A stretch of DNA of 64,000 nt from Streptomyces sp. SJL17-4 (GTDB taxonomy: Bacteria > Actinomycetota > Actinomycetes > Streptomycetales > Streptomycetaceae). Below are positions 50,965 to 64,000 of the stretch, one piece after another (positions within the stretch are counted from its first letter, which is position 1; each line of letters starts with the position of its first letter). The DNA is taken from the NCBI RefSeq assembly GCF_036826855.1, contig NZ_CP104578.1, forward strand, positions 2,356,001 through 2,420,000. Direction: 5' to 3'. The notes beneath the pieces were generated by a model. The model was not told the DNA's origin. It did no database searches and saw only the letters and a program-made list of their open reading frames with translations. A program made the translations under genes and the position numbers.

Positions 50965-53811
50965 CTACTCCCCCGGCTCCCCCGACTCCCCCCGGATCAC
51001 GGCCAGCACCCCGTCCAACTCGTCGGGCTTGACCAGCACGTCGCGTGCCTTGGAGCCCTCGCTCGGTCCGACGATGTTCCGCGACTCCATGAGGTCCATC
51101 AGCCGCCCGGCCTTCGCGAAGCCGACGCGCAGCTTCCGCTGGAGCATCGACGTGGAGCCGAACTGCGTGGAGACGACCAGTTCGGCTGCCTGGCACAGCA
51201 GATCGAGGTCGTCGCCGATGTCCTCGTCGATCTCCTTCTTCTGCCGGGTCCCGACGGTGACGTCCTCCCGGAAGACGGGGGTCATCTGGTCCTTGCAGTG
51301 CTGCACGACGGCCGCGACCTCGTGCTCGGTGACGAAGGCGCCCTGCATGCGGACGGGCTTGTTGGCACCCATCGGCAGGAACAGTCCGTCACCCTTTCCG
51401 ATGAGCTTCTCGGCGCCCGGCTGGTCGAGGATGACCCGGCTGTCGGCGAGCGAGGAGGTCGCGAAGGCGAGCCGGGACGGCACGTTGGCCTTGATGAGGC
51501 CGGTGACGACGTCCACGGACGGCCGCTGGGTGGCGAGCACGAGATGGATGCCGGCGGCCCGCGCGAGCTGCGTGATGCGGACGATCGAGTCCTCCACGTC
51601 CCGGGGCGCCACCATCATCAGGTCGGCGAGCTCGTCGACGATGACGAGCAGGTACGGGTACGTCTTGAGTTCCCGCTCGCTGCCCTCGGGCAGCTTGATC
51701 TTGCCGTCCCGGATCGCCTGGTTGAAGTCGTCGATGTGCCGGTAGCCGAAGGCCGCCAGGTCGTCGTAGCGGAGGTCCATCTCCTTCACCACCCACTGGA
51801 GGGCCTCGGCGGCCCGCTTGGGGTTGGTGATGATCGGGGTGATCAGGTGCGGGATGCCCTCGTACGCGGTGAGCTCGACCCGCTTGGGGTCGACGAGGAC
51901 CATCCGGACGTCCTCGGGGGTCGCCCTTATCATGATCGAAGTGATCAGGCAGTTGATGCAGGAGGACTTTCCGGAACCGGTGGCACCGGCGACCAGGACG
52001 TGCGGCATCTTCGCCAGGTTGGCCATCTCGTAGCCGCCCTCGACGTTCTTGCCGAGCGCCACGAGCATCGGGTGGTCGTCCTCGGCCGCTGCGGCGAGCC
52101 GCAGGACGTCGCCGAGGTTGACCATCTCCCGGTCGCTGTTGGGGATCTCGATGCCGACCGCGGACTTGCCGGGGATCGGCGAGATGATCCGTACGTCCGG
52201 TGAGGCCACGGCGTACGCGATGTTCTTGGTCAGGGCCGTGATCTTCTCGACCTTCACGGCGGGGCCGAGCTCGACCTCGTACCGCGTGACCGTCGGTCCC
52301 CGGGTGAAGCCGGTGACGGCCGCGTCGACCTTGAACTCGGTGAAGACGTTGGAGAGCGAGTCCACCACGGCGTCGTTGGCGGCGCTGCGCGTCTTGCCGG
52401 GCCCGCCCCGCTCCAGGAGGTCGAGCGAGGGCAGGGAGTACGTGATGTCGCCGGCCAGCTGGAGCTGCTCGGCCCGGGGCGGCAGATCGGTCGGCTCGGG
52501 CGCCGGCTTGGTCAGATCCGGTACGCCTCCGCCGGGCCGCTGGTCCCCACCACGGGCCGGCGGTACGGGAGCGGCCGGAGCCGCCGTTTCCGCGGCCTCG
52601 GCGGCGGCCTTCGCGGCGGCGTCCACGGCGGCCTTGCGGTCGGCGGTGACGTCCCTGGTGAGGTCGGCGACGATCGCGGAGGGCGGCATGCCGTTGAGCA
52701 CCGCACCGTCGAGCGCGGCGGCCGCGGCCGCGGCGACGTCCACCGGGTCCAGGCCGTGCTCGAAGGCGGGCTCCGGGGAGGGGCGGCGGGCCTGCCGGCT
52801 GCGCCGGTCGAGCATCTCGGCCTCGGCCCGGTCCACGTCGTAGGGGTCCGCCGGGCCGCGTCGCCGTGCGGGCCGGGCGGCCCGGGGCTGCGGCCGGGCC
52901 TCCCGCCACTCCTCGTCGTACGCGTCGTACTCGCCGGCGGGGCTCCGGTGGCCCTCGGGGTCGTCCTCCGCGGGGTCGTAGGCGGGCTCGACGATTCCCA
53001 GCCTGGCGCCGAGGGCGCGCAGCCGCTGCGGGATCGCGTTGACCGGGGTGGCGGTGACGACGAGCAGCCCGAAGAGGGTGAGCAGCACCAGCATCGGTAC
53101 GGCGAGGACCTCGCCCATCATGAAGACGAGCGGCTGGGACGCGGCCCAGCCGATGAGGCCGCCGGCGTCCTGCATGGCCTCGCTGCCGTCGCCGCGGCCG
53201 GGTGAACCGCAGGCGATGTGGACCTGGCCGAGAATGCCGATGACCAGGGCGGAGAGCCCGATGCTGATCCGGCCGTTGGCCTCGGGCTTCTCCGGGAAGA
53301 GGATGAGACGCACGCCGATCGCGCCGAGGAGCAGCGGAACGAGCAGGTCGAGCCGGCCGAAGGAGCCGGTGACCAGCATCTCGACGAGGTCGCCCACGGG
53401 GCCGCGGAGGTTGGACCAGGTGCCTGCGGCGACGATCAGCGCGAGGCCGAGGAGCAGCAGGGCGAGCCCGTCCTTGCGGTGGGCCGGGTCGAGACCCTTG
53501 GCACCACGCCCTATCCCCCGGAACATCGCCCCGACCGCGTGCGCGAGGCCGAGCCAGGCGCCGCGCGCCAGCCGGTAGACGCCCCCGGTGGGGGACGGCG
53601 CGGGCCGGGGTGCGGCCTTCTTCGCCGCGGTCTTCCGCGCGGGCGCGCGTTTGGCGGGCGCGGCCTTCTTGGCCGGCGCCTTCTTCGCGGGCGGCTTGGC
53701 GGGGGACTTCGCGGGTGCCGCTTTCTTCGCGGCGCCCGCCGTACGGCCGGCGCGCGGCTTAGCGGTGCCCGCCGTGCCCTGGGAACCCTTGCCGGACGTA
53801 CGTGAAGCCAT
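50965..53811 (-). CDS. ftsK: DNA translocase FtsK
   Basis: The 948-residue protein has a Lys/Ala/Pro-rich N-terminus, histone H1-like ('[19 protein letters not shown]'), four transmembrane helices (residues about 125-275), an acidic linker, and the RecA-like motor with Walker A '[17 protein letters not shown]', Walker B strand '[19 protein letters not shown]' and a C-terminal gamma winged helix ('[19 protein letters not shown]'). FtsK pumps chromosomal DNA during sporulation septation. ATG 53811 is the start. Confidence 0.95.
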   Translation of the reverse strand: MASRTSGKGSQGTAGTAKPRAGRTAGAAKKAAPAKSPAKPPAKKAPAKKAAPAKRAPARKTAAKKAAPRPAPSPTGGVYRLARGAWLGLAHAVGAMFRGIGRGAKGLDPAHRKDGLALLLLGLALIVAAGTWSNLRGPVGDLVEMLVTGSFGRLDLLVPLLLGAIGVRLILFPEKPEANGRISIGLSALVIGILGQVHIACGSPGRGDGSEAMQDAGGLIGWAASQPLVFMMGEVLAVPMLVLLTLFGLLVVTATPVNAIPQRLRALGARLGIVEPAYDPAEDDPEGHRSPAGEYDAYDEEWREARPQPRAARPARRRGPADPYDVDRAEAEMLDRRSRQARRPSPEPAFEHGLDPVDVAAAAAAALDGAVLNGMPPSAIVADLTRDVTADRKAAVDAAAKAAAEAAETAAPAAPVPPARGGDQRPGGGVPDLTKPAPEPTDLPPRAEQLQLAGDITYSLPSLDLLERGGPGKTRSAANDAVVDSLSNVFTEFKVDAAVTGFTRGPTVTRYEVELGPAVKVEKITALTKNIAYAVASPDVRIISPIPGKSAVGIEIPNSDREMVNLGDVLRLAAAAEDDHPMLVALGKNVEGGYEMANLAKMPHVLVAGATGSGKSSCINCLITSIMIRATPEDVRMVLVDPKRVELTAYEGIPHLITPIITNPKRAAEALQWVVKEMDLRYDDLAAFGYRHIDDFNQAIRDGKIKLPEGSERELKTYPYLLVIVDELADLMMVAPRDVEDSIVRITQLARAAGIHLVLATQRPSVDVVTGLIKANVPSRLAFATSSLADSRVILDQPGAEKLIGKGDGLFLPMGANKPVRMQGAFVTEHEVAAVVQHCKDQMTPVFREDVTVGTRQKKEIDEDIGDDLDLLCQAAELVVSTQFGSTSMLQRKLRVGFAKAGRLMDLMESRNIVGPSEGSKARDVLVKPDELDGVLAVIRGESGEPGE

Positions 53812-53937
53812 GATGCCGAGGTTACCGGTGTGAAGACCGGCTGTCCGCCTCACCCGTTCGTGTCGTTCCTGCCGTGGCCCGAAGCTGACGGCGCATCACG
53901 CGGGACGGCAGCCGCCCGACGCCTCGGTGACGGTGCG

Positions 53938-54612
53938 TCAGCTCTGGGCCGGCAGCGTCGGCGCGGCGCCGGTACCCGGCTCCAGCGCGTCGAGCGCCCG
54001 CCGCAGCCCGGTGAGCTTGCGCTCCAAGTGCGCGGCGGTGGCGACGGCAGCGGCATCGGCGGAGTCGTCGTCGAGCTGCTTGGACAGCGCCTCCGCCTGC
54101 TCCTCGACGGCGGCGAGACGGGCGGACAACTCGGCGAGCAGACCGGCGGCCTCCTTGCCGTGACCGCCCTCGCCGCCACCCTCCAACTGCAGCCGCAGCA
54201 GGGCGGCCTGCTCGCGCAGCTTGCAGTTCTTCATGTACAGCTCGACGAAGACCGAGACCTTGGCGCGCAGCACCCACGGGTCGAACGGCTTGGAGATGTA
54301 GTCCACCGCCCCGGCCGCGTACCCACGGAACGTGTGGTGGGGGCCGTGGTTGATGGCGGTGAGGAAGATGATCGGGATGTCCCGGGTCCGCTCCCGCCGC
54401 TTGATGTGCGCGGCGGTCTCGAAGCCGTCCATTCCTGGCATCTGGACGTCGAGCAGGATGACCGCGAAGTCGTCCGTCAACAGCGCCTTGAGCGCTTCCT
54501 CCCCGGACGATGCCCGCACCAGCGTCTGATCGAGCGCGGAGAGAATGGCCTCCAGCGCCAGCAGATTCTCCGGCCGGTCATCGACCAGGAGGATCTTGGC
54601 CTTCTGCACCAT
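53938..54612 (-). CDS. osaB: OsaB, response regulator of osmoadaptation
   Basis: The 224-residue protein has a receiver ('KILLVDDRPENLLALEAIL', phospho-Asp in 'AVILLDVQMPGMDG', Lys in 'AVDYISKPFDPWVL') and, in place of a DNA-binding domain, a C-terminal coiled coil ('ELSARLAAVEEQAEALSKQ'). This is the unusual design of Streptomyces OsaB, needed for growth after osmotic stress. ATG 54612 follows GAGGAGGACGG; a longer start at 54726 is less likely. It sits between ftsK and osaA as in S. coelicolor. Confidence 0.92.
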   Translation of the reverse strand: MVQKAKILLVDDRPENLLALEAILSALDQTLVRASSGEEALKALLTDDFAVILLDVQMPGMDGFETAAHIKRRERTRDIPIIFLTAINHGPHHTFRGYAAGAVDYISKPFDPWVLRAKVSVFVELYMKNCKLREQAALLRLQLEGGGEGGHGKEAAGLLAELSARLAAVEEQAEALSKQLDDDSADAAAVATAAHLERKLTGLRRALDALEPGTGAAPTLPAQS

Positions 54613-55016
54613 GCCCCGTCCTCCTCGCCCCGGCAACGTCTCTCCCCGGCTCCCGGAACCGGGGGAAGCACCGGGCGCCGCCCCAGAAGACGACTCCCTA
54701 ACGCCGTCCGTCCTTGTGCCGGTCATCGTAGCCGCACCCCGCCCGTCGCCACACCCTGTCACCGCGATGTCACTGTGCACGTACCGGAAACGCGGTGGGA
54801 GACCAGAAGGTTCCCCGTATACCGGCCCCTCACACCCCCTGGCGACAGTCCGTCAGCGAAGACCGAAACCCCGGCCGCGCCCCCCGGGGCCCATGGTGCG
54901 GAGGTACTCCCTCCGGCCCCGGCGGACCCCTGGTGCGGAGGCACTCCCCGGCCCCCGGCGGGCCCATGGTGCGGAGGGACTCCCCCGCCCCACGGTCCCC
55001 GCCCGGAGCCCCGGAG
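54613..55016. other. 404-bp intergenic region between osaA and osaB with 36-bp repeats
   Basis: No protein-like frame is seen. It should contain the osaB promoter. The part near osaA carries three copies of a 36-37-bp repeat (see separate entry). Confidence 0.65.
54886..55000. repeat. Three copies of a 36-37-bp intergenic repeat
   Basis: The block 'cccatggtgcggaggtactc' plus a C/G-rich end recurs with the key word TGGTGCGGAGG at 54894, 54931 and 54967, i.e. at spacings of 37 and 36 bp, just after the osaA stop (minus strand). Confidence 0.75.
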
Positions 55017-58000
55017 TCACTGCCCCCGCATCCACTGCTCCATCACGGAGAGCAGGTGGTCGGGATCGACCGGCTTCGTCACATAGTCCGAGGCACCGGA
55101 CTCGATCGCCTTCTCCCGGTCGCCCTTCATCGCCTTCGCCGTCAGCGCGATGATCGGCAGCCCCGCGAACTGCGGCATGCGCCGGATCGCGGTCGTCGTC
55201 GCGTATCCGTCCATCTCCGGCATCATGATGTCCATCAGGACGATCGTCACATCGTCGTGCTGTTCCAGGACTTCGATGCCCTCCCGCCCGTTCTCCGCGT
55301 AGAGCACCGCGAGTCCGTGCTGCTCCAGGACGCTGGTGAGCGCGAAGACGTTGCGGATGTCGTCGTCGACGATGAGCACCTTCTCGCCGGAGAAGCCGAA
55401 GGTACGGCGCGGCTCGGCCTCCACCTCCTGCTCCGCCCGGTCGGCGGCGACCTGCTGGCCGAACTGCCCCGGCACCGCCGTCCGCGCCCCCGTGGCCTCC
55501 GCGGCCGCCTTCCGCCGGTGCCGGAAGAGCGCCCCGGCCCCGGACCGCGCCTCCGTCCGTACCGGCGGCGGCGGGAAGTGCGGGAACGGGTGGACGGCCC
55601 CCGCGGCCCCCTCCTCGGCGCCCTCCTGCGGGTCGTCGGCCGCCCCCTGCCCGTAACCGCCCGGCAGTTCCGTCGGGCTCAGCGGCAGATACAGGGTGAA
55701 CGTCGAGCCGCGGCCCGGCTCGCTCGCCGCGAAGATCTCGCCGCCGAGCAGCCGCGCGATCTCCCGGCTGATCGAAAGCCCCAGACCCGTACCGCCGTAC
55801 TTCCGGCTGGTCGTGCCGTCGGCCTGCTTGAACGCCTCGAAGATGACCCGCATCTTGCTGGCGGCGATCCCGATCCCGGTGTCGGTGACGGAGAACGCGA
55901 TCAGATCGGCCTCCGGATCGCGCAGCGAACCGGCCTCCAGGAGCTGCTCGCGGATCGACTGCGGCACATCGATCCCGGCCGGCCGGATCACCAGCTCCAC
56001 CGCCCCCGTGTCGGTGAACTTCACCGCGTTGGAGAGGAGGTTGCGGAGCACCTGGAGCAGCCGCTGCTCGTCGGTGTGGAGGGTGGCCGGCAGCTCGGGC
56101 GAGACCCGCACCGAGAAGTCGAGCCCCTTCTCCGCCGTGAGCGGCCGGAACGTCGCCTCCACGTAGTCGACGAGCTGGACGAGCGCGATCCGGGTCGGCG
56201 AGACGTCCATCTTGCCCGCCTCGACCTTGGACAGGTCGAGGATGTCGTTGATCAGCTGGAGCAGGTCGGAACCGGCTCCGTGGATGGTCTCCGCGAACTC
56301 GACCTGCTTCGGCGTCAGGTTGGTCTCGGCGTTGTCCGCGAGCAACTTGGCCAGGATCAGCAGCGAGTTGAGCGGGGTGCGCAGCTCGTGCGACATGTTC
56401 GCCAGGAACTCGGACTTGTAGCGCATGGAGACAGCGAGCTGTTCGGCCCGCTCCTCCAGGACCTGCCGGGCCTCCTCGATCTCGGTGTTCTTCACCTCGA
56501 TGTCGCGGTTCTGCCGGGCGAGCAGCTCGGCCTTCTCCTCCAGCTCCAGGTTGGAGCCCTGGAGCTCCTTCTGCCGGTGCTCCAGCTCGGCCGAGCGCTC
56601 CTTGAGCTGCGACGTGAGCTCCTGCGACTGCTGGAGCAGCACCTCGGTCTTGGTGTTGACGCTGATCGTGTTGACGGTGGTGGCGATCAGTTCGGCGAGC
56701 TGGTTGAGGAAGTCGCGCTGGATCTGCGTGAACGGCTGGAAGGAGGCCAGCTCGATCACGCCGAGGACCTTGCCCTCGAAGAGCACCGGAAGCACGATCA
56801 CATGCGCCGGCGCGGCCTCTCCGAGCCCGGAGGAGATCTTCAGATAGCCCGGCGGAACGTTGACCTGGATGGTCCGCTTCTCCTCGGCCGCCGTCCCGAT
56901 GAGCGTCTCACCGGGACGGAACGAGGTCGGCATGGACCCGGCGGAGTAGCCGTAACTCCCGCGCATCCGCAGCTCGTACGAGCCCTCTCCCTCACCGACG
57001 AGTTCGGCGTCGCTGTGGGCGGAGCCGGTCGGCATCGCCACGAAGAAGGCGCCGTGCTGCGCCGAGACCACCGGCGTCAGCTCGCTCATGATGAGCGAGG
57101 CGACGTCGTCCAGGTCCCGCCGGCCCTGCATGAGGCCGGAGATACGGGCCAGGTTGCCCTTCAGCCAGTCCTGCTCCTCGTTGGCGAGGGTGGTGTCGCG
57201 CAGGTTGGCGATCATGGTGTTGATGTTCTCCTGGAGGGCCTGGATCTCGCCCGCCGCGTCGACACCGTCGATCTTGAGGTTCAGGTCGCCCCGCGTCACC
57301 GCCGTCGCCACGGCGGCGATGGCGCGCACCTGCCGGGTCAGGTTCCCGGCCATCTCGTTCACGGACTCCGTCAGGTCCCGCCAGGTGCCGTCCACGTCAC
57401 GCACCCGGGCCTGACCGCCCAGCTGGCCGTCCGTACCCACCTCGCGGGCCACGCGCGTGACCTCCTCGGCGAAGTTCGACAGCTGGTCGACCATCGTGTT
57501 GATGGTGCTCTTCAGCTCCTGGATCTCGCCGCGCGCGTCGATGTCGATCTTCTTGGTGAGGTCGCCCTTGGCGATGGCCGTGGTGACGGCCGCGATCTGG
57601 CGCACCTGACCGGTGAGGTTGGAGGCCATCGAGTTCACCGACTCGGTCAGGTCCTTCCAGGTGCCCGAGACACCCGGCACCCGCGCCTGGCCGCCCAGCT
57701 CACCCTCCGTACCCACCTCACGGGCCACCCGCGTGACCTCGTCGGCGAACGACGACAGGGTCGTCACCATGGTGTTGACGGTGTCGGCGAGTTCGGCGAC
57801 CTCGCCGCGCGCCTCGACCGTCACCTTCTTCGTCAGGTCGCCGTTGGCGACGGCCGCCGACACCCGGGAGATGTTCCGCACCTGACTCGTCAGGTTGTTG
57901 GCCATCAGGTTGACGTTGTCGCTCAGGTCCTTCCAGGTACCGGTGACGCCCCGGACCCGCGCCTGGCCGCCGAGGATGCCCTCCGTACCCACCTCGCGGG

Positions 58001-60494
58001 CCACCCGCGTGACCTCGTCCGCGAAGTTCGACAGCTGGTCGACCATCGTGTTGACGGTCGTCACCAGCTCCAGGATCTCGCCCCGGGCGTCGACGGTGAT
58101 CTTCTTCGACAGGTCGCCCTTCGCGACCGCCGTCGTGACCTCGGCGATGTTCCGCACCTGGATGGTGAGGTTGTTCGCCATGAAGTTCACGGACTGGGTG
58201 AGGTCCTTCCAGGTGCCGGAGACCCCCTGCACCTCGGCCTGACCGCCCAGAATGCCCTCGGTACCCACCTCGCGGGCCACCCGCGTCACCTGCTCGGCGA
58301 AGTTCGAGAGCTGGTCCACCATCGTGTTGAGGGTGTTCTTCAGCTCCAGGATCTCGCCCCGCGCGTCCACGTCGATCTTCTGCGACAGGTCTCCGCGCGC
58401 CACCGCCGTGGCGACCTGCGCGATGTTACGGACCTGGGTGGTCAGGTTCCCGGCCATGCCGTTCACCGAATCCGTCAGGTCCCGCCACACGCCGGCCACG
58501 CCCGGCACCTGCGCCTGCCCGCCGAGGCGCCCGTCGGTACCCACCTCACGGGCCACCCGGGTCACCTGGTCGGCGAACGCGGAGAGCTGGTCGACCATCG
58601 TGTTGATGGTGTTCTTCAGCTCCAGGATCTCGCCGCGCGCGTCCACGTCGATCTTCTGCGACAGGTCTCCGCGTGCCACGGCCGTCGTCACCTGGGCGAT
58701 CTGCCGCACCTGCGACGTCAGGTTGCCGGCCATGAAGTTCACCGAGTCGGTGAGCTCCCGCCAGCGCCCCGACACACCGTCCACCCGCGCCTGACCGCCC
58801 AGCCGGCCCTCGGTGCCCACGTCCCGCGCCATCCGGGTCACCTGGTCCGCGAACGACGACAGCTGCGACACCATCGTGTTGACGGTGTTCTTCAGCTCCA
58901 GCATCTCGCCGGCCACATCCACGGTGACCTTCTGCGACAGGTCACCGTTGGCCACCGCCGTCGTCACCTGCGCGATGTCGCGCACCTGACCGGTCAGGTT
59001 CCGGAAGGCCGTGTTCACCGAGTCGGTGAGGTCCTTCCACGTGCCCGCCGCACCCTTCACCTCGGCCTGGCCGCCGAGCAGACCCTCGACACCGACCTCC
59101 CGGGCCACCCGGGTCACCTCGGAACCGAAGGCCGACAGCTGGTCCACCATCGTGTTGACGGTGTTCTTCAGCTCCAGCATCTCGCCGGCCACATCCACGG
59201 TGACCTTCTGCGACAGGTCACCGTTGGCCACCGCCGTCGTCACCTGCGCGATGTCACGCACCTGTGTGGTGATGTTCCGGAAGACGGTGTTGACCGAGTC
59301 GGTGAGGTCCTTCCACGTGCCCGCCGCCCCCGGCACCTGCGCCTGACCACCGAGCAGACCCTCGGCGCCGACCTCGCCCGACACCCGGGTCACCTCGTCG
59401 GCGAAGATCCGCAGCGTCTTCGTCATCTGGTTGATGGTGTCCGCCAGCTGCGCGATCTCACCGCGCGCCGACACCCGTACCTTCTGCGAAAGATCACCGT
59501 TGGCCACCGCCATCGTGACCTCGGCGATGCCCCGCACCTGGTTGGTCAGGTTGCCCGCCATCGTGTTGACGGAGTCCGTGAGGTCCTTCCACACACCGGC
59601 GACCCCGGCCACCTCTGCCTGACCGCCGAGCTCACCCTCGGTACCCACCTCGCGGGCGACCCGGGTCACCTCGGAGGAGAACGACGACAGCTGGTCCACC
59701 ATCCGGTTGACCGTGTTCTTCAGCTCCAGCATCTCGCCGGCCACGTTCGCCGTGACCTTCTGCGACAGATCGCCGTTGGCGACCGCCGTCGTCACCAGCG
59801 CGATGTCCCGCACCTGGGCCGTCAGCCGGTTCGCCATCGTGTTGACGGAGTCCGTGAGGTCCTTCCACGAACCGGACACCCCGCGCACCTGCGCCTGCCC
59901 GCCCAGCTTGCCGTCCGTACCCACCTCGACGGCGACCCGCGTCACCTCGGACGCGAACACCGACAGCTGGTCGACGAGGTTGTTGACGGTACGGGCGACC
60001 TTCAGGAACTCCCCGCGCAGCGGCCGGACCGTCCCGTCGGCACCCTCCGAACGCAGGTCCATCCGCTGGTCCAGATCACCCTCGGCCACCGCCGAGAGCA
60101 CCCGCCCCACCTCGGACACCGGCCGGGCCAGATCGTCGACGAGCGCGTTCGCGGCCTCGATCGCCGCGGCCCACGCCCCCTCACCGGCCCCCGCCTCAAG
60201 ACGCTCGGACAGCTTGCCCTCGCGTCCCACCACCCGGCGGACCCGCGACAGCTCTCCCGTCACATGCATCTGCCGGTCCGCGACCTCGTTGAACACGGCG
60301 GAGATCTCCGCCATGACCCCGTCGCCGGACACCGTGAGCCGCCTGCGGAGGTTTCCGTCCCGCATGGACACCAGTGCGGCGAGCAGCCGCTCCAGCGCCG
60401 CCGCGTCCACCTGCACCGTCCCCCCACGGGAACGCCCGCCCCTCGCGCGCGTACCGCTGCCTCCGCCGCGCCGCGCCGCCGTGCCAGGTTCCAC
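55017..60494 (-). CDS. osaA: OsaA, giant hybrid histidine kinase with about 12 HAMP units
   Basis: The 1825-residue protein has no transmembrane segment. Residues about 30-1100 are a chain of some 12 HAMP-like units; ten of them are 92-residue repeats with core '[19 protein letters not shown]' and 'WKDLTDSVN'. A GAF domain (about 1110-1280), a long coiled coil, HisKA '[19 protein letters not shown]' (His near 1370), HATPase '[13 protein letters not shown]' with '[19 protein letters not shown]', and a C-terminal receiver ('[19 protein letters not shown]') follow. This architecture matches OsaA and the fungal Nik1-type osmosensing kinases. GTG 60494 follows GGGAGGG; an upstream start would add a non-conserved leader. 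It probably signals to OsaB. Confidence 0.93.
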   Translation of the reverse strand: MEPGTAARRGGGSGTRARGGRSRGGTVQVDAAALERLLAALVSMRDGNLRRRLTVSGDGVMAEISAVFNEVADRQMHVTGELSRVRRVVGREGKLSERLEAGAGEGAWAAAIEAANALVDDLARPVSEVGRVLSAVAEGDLDQRMDLRSEGADGTVRPLRGEFLKVARTVNNLVDQLSVFASEVTRVAVEVGTDGKLGGQAQVRGVSGSWKDLTDSVNTMANRLTAQVRDIALVTTAVANGDLSQKVTANVAGEMLELKNTVNRMVDQLSSFSSEVTRVAREVGTEGELGGQAEVAGVAGVWKDLTDSVNTMAGNLTNQVRGIAEVTMAVANGDLSQKVRVSARGEIAQLADTINQMTKTLRIFADEVTRVSGEVGAEGLLGGQAQVPGAAGTWKDLTDSVNTVFRNITTQVRDIAQVTTAVANGDLSQKVTVDVAGEMLELKNTVNTMVDQLSAFGSEVTRVAREVGVEGLLGGQAEVKGAAGTWKDLTDSVNTAFRNLTGQVRDIAQVTTAVANGDLSQKVTVDVAGEMLELKNTVNTMVSQLSSFADQVTRMARDVGTEGRLGGQARVDGVSGRWRELTDSVNFMAGNLTSQVRQIAQVTTAVARGDLSQKIDVDARGEILELKNTINTMVDQLSAFADQVTRVAREVGTDGRLGGQAQVPGVAGVWRDLTDSVNGMAGNLTTQVRNIAQVATAVARGDLSQKIDVDARGEILELKNTLNTMVDQLSNFAEQVTRVAREVGTEGILGGQAEVQGVSGTWKDLTQSVNFMANNLTIQVRNIAEVTTAVAKGDLSKKITVDARGEILELVTTVNTMVDQLSNFADEVTRVAREVGTEGILGGQARVRGVTGTWKDLSDNVNLMANNLTSQVRNISRVSAAVANGDLTKKVTVEARGEVAELADTVNTMVTTLSSFADEVTRVAREVGTEGELGGQARVPGVSGTWKDLTESVNSMASNLTGQVRQIAAVTTAIAKGDLTKKIDIDARGEIQELKSTINTMVDQLSNFAEEVTRVAREVGTDGQLGGQARVRDVDGTWRDLTESVNEMAGNLTRQVRAIAAVATAVTRGDLNLKIDGVDAAGEIQALQENINTMIANLRDTTLANEEQDWLKGNLARISGLMQGRRDLDDVASLIMSELTPVVSAQHGAFFVAMPTGSAHSDAELVGEGEGSYELRMRGSYGYSAGSMPTSFRPGETLIGTAAEEKRTIQVNVPPGYLKISSGLGEAAPAHVIVLPVLFEGKVLGVIELASFQPFTQIQRDFLNQLAELIATTVNTISVNTKTEVLLQQSQELTSQLKERSAELEHRQKELQGSNLELEEKAELLARQNRDIEVKNTEIEEARQVLEERAEQLAVSMRYKSEFLANMSHELRTPLNSLLILAKLLADNAETNLTPKQVEFAETIHGAGSDLLQLINDILDLSKVEAGKMDVSPTRIALVQLVDYVEATFRPLTAEKGLDFSVRVSPELPATLHTDEQRLLQVLRNLLSNAVKFTDTGAVELVIRPAGIDVPQSIREQLLEAGSLRDPEADLIAFSVTDTGIGIAASKMRVIFEAFKQADGTTSRKYGGTGLGLSISREIARLLGGEIFAASEPGRGSTFTLYLPLSPTELPGGYGQGAADDPQEGAEEGAAGAVHPFPHFPPPPVRTEARSGAGALFRHRRKAAAEATGARTAVPGQFGQQVAADRAEQEVEAEPRRTFGFSGEKVLIVDDDIRNVFALTSVLEQHGLAVLYAENGREGIEVLEQHDDVTIVLMDIMMPEMDGYATTTAIRRMPQFAGLPIIALTAKAMKGDREKAIESGASDYVTKPVDPDHLLSVMEQWMRGQ
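57190..59980. repeat. 276-bp repeat (about ten units) encoding the OsaA HAMP array
   Basis: The sequence repeats every 276 bp (92 codons); for example a 111-bp stretch is identical at 58869-58979 and 59145-59255. All units are in frame. Confidence 0.9.
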
Positions 60495-60555
60495 CGTGTC
60501 CCTCCCGAAAGGGGTCGACCGTACCGCTCCGGCTTCCGCCGGTAGCCTGCCCAGT

Positions 60556-60581
60556 GTTTCACCGCCACCGAACAAGGCGAT
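60556..60581 (+). promoter_or_regulatory. Weak candidate SigB-type promoter for osaC
   Basis: GTTT (60556-60559), 16 bases, then GGCGAT (60576-60581) resembles the Streptomyces SigB consensus GTTT-N14-16-GGGTAT, with two mismatches in the -10 box. OsaC is known to act on SigB, so feedback would make sense; the match alone is weak. Confidence 0.3.
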
Positions 60582-60763
60582 AACAGTTCGGCAGCTTCGC
60601 ACAGCGTCCCTACCCCCTGGGGACGGATTCAGCGATGACCGGCATCCGCTCGGACAGTGAAGGTAAGTAACCTGGCTTCCGACTGTCCAACCGCCCCGGT
60701 CCGCCCGGCGGGGGCGGTGTGGCGCGCGTACGACCACCGGGCAGCGGGAGGGACAGACCGAGC

Positions 60764-63409
<2,646 letters not shown>

Positions 63410-63414
63410 CGATG

Positions 63415-63442
63415 CCGGCGATCCCCCTCCGGGGATCGCCGG
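63415..63442 (+). terminator. Terminator after osaC
   Basis: CCGGCGATCCCC (63415-63426) and GGGGATCGCCGG (63431-63442) form a perfect 12-bp stem with a 4-nt loop, 5 bp past the osaC stop. Confidence 0.85.
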
Positions 63443-63470
63443 CCGTTCCGTCCCACGCCGGGAACGCAAA

Positions 63471-63497
63471 AAGGCCCCCGCCATAGGCGGGGGCCTT
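63471..63497. terminator. Terminator of the rRNA-tRNA transcript
   Basis: AAGGCCCCCGCC (63471-63482) and GGCGGGGGCCTT (63486-63497) form a perfect 12-bp stem with a 3-nt loop. On the minus strand it is followed by TTTTTGCG, a good intrinsic terminator for the tRNA-Thr/5S/23S transcript; on the plus strand it could back up osaC. Confidence 0.88.
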
Positions 63498-63506
63498 CTT
63501 ACTCGG

Positions 63507-63579
63507 AGCCCTTTAACGGAATCGAACCGTTGACCTTCTCCTTACCATGGAGACGCTCTACCGACTGAGCTAAAAGGGC
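63507..63579 (-). tRNA. tRNA-Thr (anticodon GGT)
   Basis: On the minus strand the acceptor stem GCCCTTT pairs with AAAGGGC, the D arm is AGCTCAGTCGGTAGAGC, the anticodon stem TCTCC/GGAGA encloses the loop ATGGTAA with anticodon GGT, and the T arm is AACGG-TTCGATT-CCGTT. The 73 nt end with discriminator T; CCA is not encoded. It is next to the 5S gene. Confidence 0.93.
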
Positions 63580-63583
63580 GGGT

Positions 63584-63702
63584 GTTCGGCGGCGTCCTAC
63601 TCTCCCACAGGGTCCCCCCTGCAGTACCATCGGCGCTGAAAGGCTTAGCTTCCGGGTTCGGAATGTAACCGGGCGTTTCCCTAACGCTATGACCACCGAA
63701 AC
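63584..63702 (-). rRNA. rrf: 5S ribosomal RNA
   Basis: Read on the minus strand it begins GTTTCGGTGGTCATAGCG, includes the conserved 'CCGAACCCGGAAGCTAAGC' and 'GATGGTACTGCA' segments, and ends with 'GAGTAGGACGCCGCCGAAC'. The length of about 119 nt is normal. Ends are placed by pairing of the terminal helix. Confidence 0.93.
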
Positions 63703-63779
63703 TCTATGAAGTTGACGAACCGGTATCGGCACAGTTCGTTACTTCAGAACTAACACAGTGGACGCGAGCAACTGAGGAC

Positions 63780-64000
<221 letters not shown>

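Noticed and set aside
54795..60545. A 1916-codon open frame on the plus strand opposite osaA
   Set aside because: It is antisense to the HAMP array, so its apparent repeats only mirror the osaA repeats; no recognisable domain is present.

Overview
The window is high-G+C actinobacterial DNA and almost certainly comes from a Streptomyces chromosome. GTG starts are frequent, third codon positions are strongly G/C biased, genes are tightly packed with ATGA/GTGA stop-start overlaps, and the gene order matches the conserved Streptomyces recA neighbourhood: gluABCD, cysteine dioxygenase, recX-recA, lhr, nei, clgR, cinA, pgsA, rimO, an HTH/RodZ-like gene, ftsK, osaB-osaA-osaC, then an rRNA operon. 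No phage, transposon, CRISPR array, or PKS/NRPS cluster was seen.

Left part (1-12 kb, accessory). A translationally coupled MFS exporter / F420-type oxidoreductase / LysR set (minus strand) is followed by a divergent glutamyl-tRNA synthetase paralogue. Next come two groups of secreted proteins that diverge from a 663-bp non-coding region. Leftward are a small Cys-containing coiled-coil protein and two related exoproteins that look like aerolysin/ETX-MTX2-type beta-pore-forming proteins. Rightward are three tandem exported seven-repeat RCC1 beta-propellers. This six-gene secreted locus is the best candidate for an undescribed system.

Middle (12-37 kb). An orphan TAXI-type binding protein converges on a two-component system. 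The system lies next to a gluABCD glutamate importer whose promoter region carries an almost perfect 23-bp palindrome. A FAD monooxygenase, a cysteine dioxygenase and a rhodanese follow, then recX-recA with a recognisable DNA-damage promoter. A more variable block then holds a DedA-like membrane protein, a GPP34 protein with an orphan iron box upstream, a Cys-rich ArsR-like regulator with a DUF3291 protein, two divergent IucA/IucC siderophore synthetases separated by 41 bp, a NarL-type two-component system, a short cytochrome bd oxidase pair, an AI-2E transporter, DUF3046, and a squalene-cyclase-like toroid protein.

Right part (37-64 kb, mostly core). It contains an AraC-AzlC-AzlD exporter operon, Lhr helicase, Nei glycosylase, an SDR, a small membrane protein, ClgR, the rimO-pgsA-cinA operon, a RodZ-like protein, FtsK and the osmoadaptation genes osaB, osaA and osaC. 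OsaA is a giant hybrid kinase with about 12 HAMP units. The end of the window holds tRNA-Thr(GGT), 5S rRNA and the 3' end of 23S rRNA, all on the minus strand.

A feature of the whole window is in-frame short tandem repeats (9, 12, 15, 21 and 24 bp units), mostly in protein tails and linkers. All statements rest on reading the sequence; family assignments rest on recognised motifs and no database search was run.
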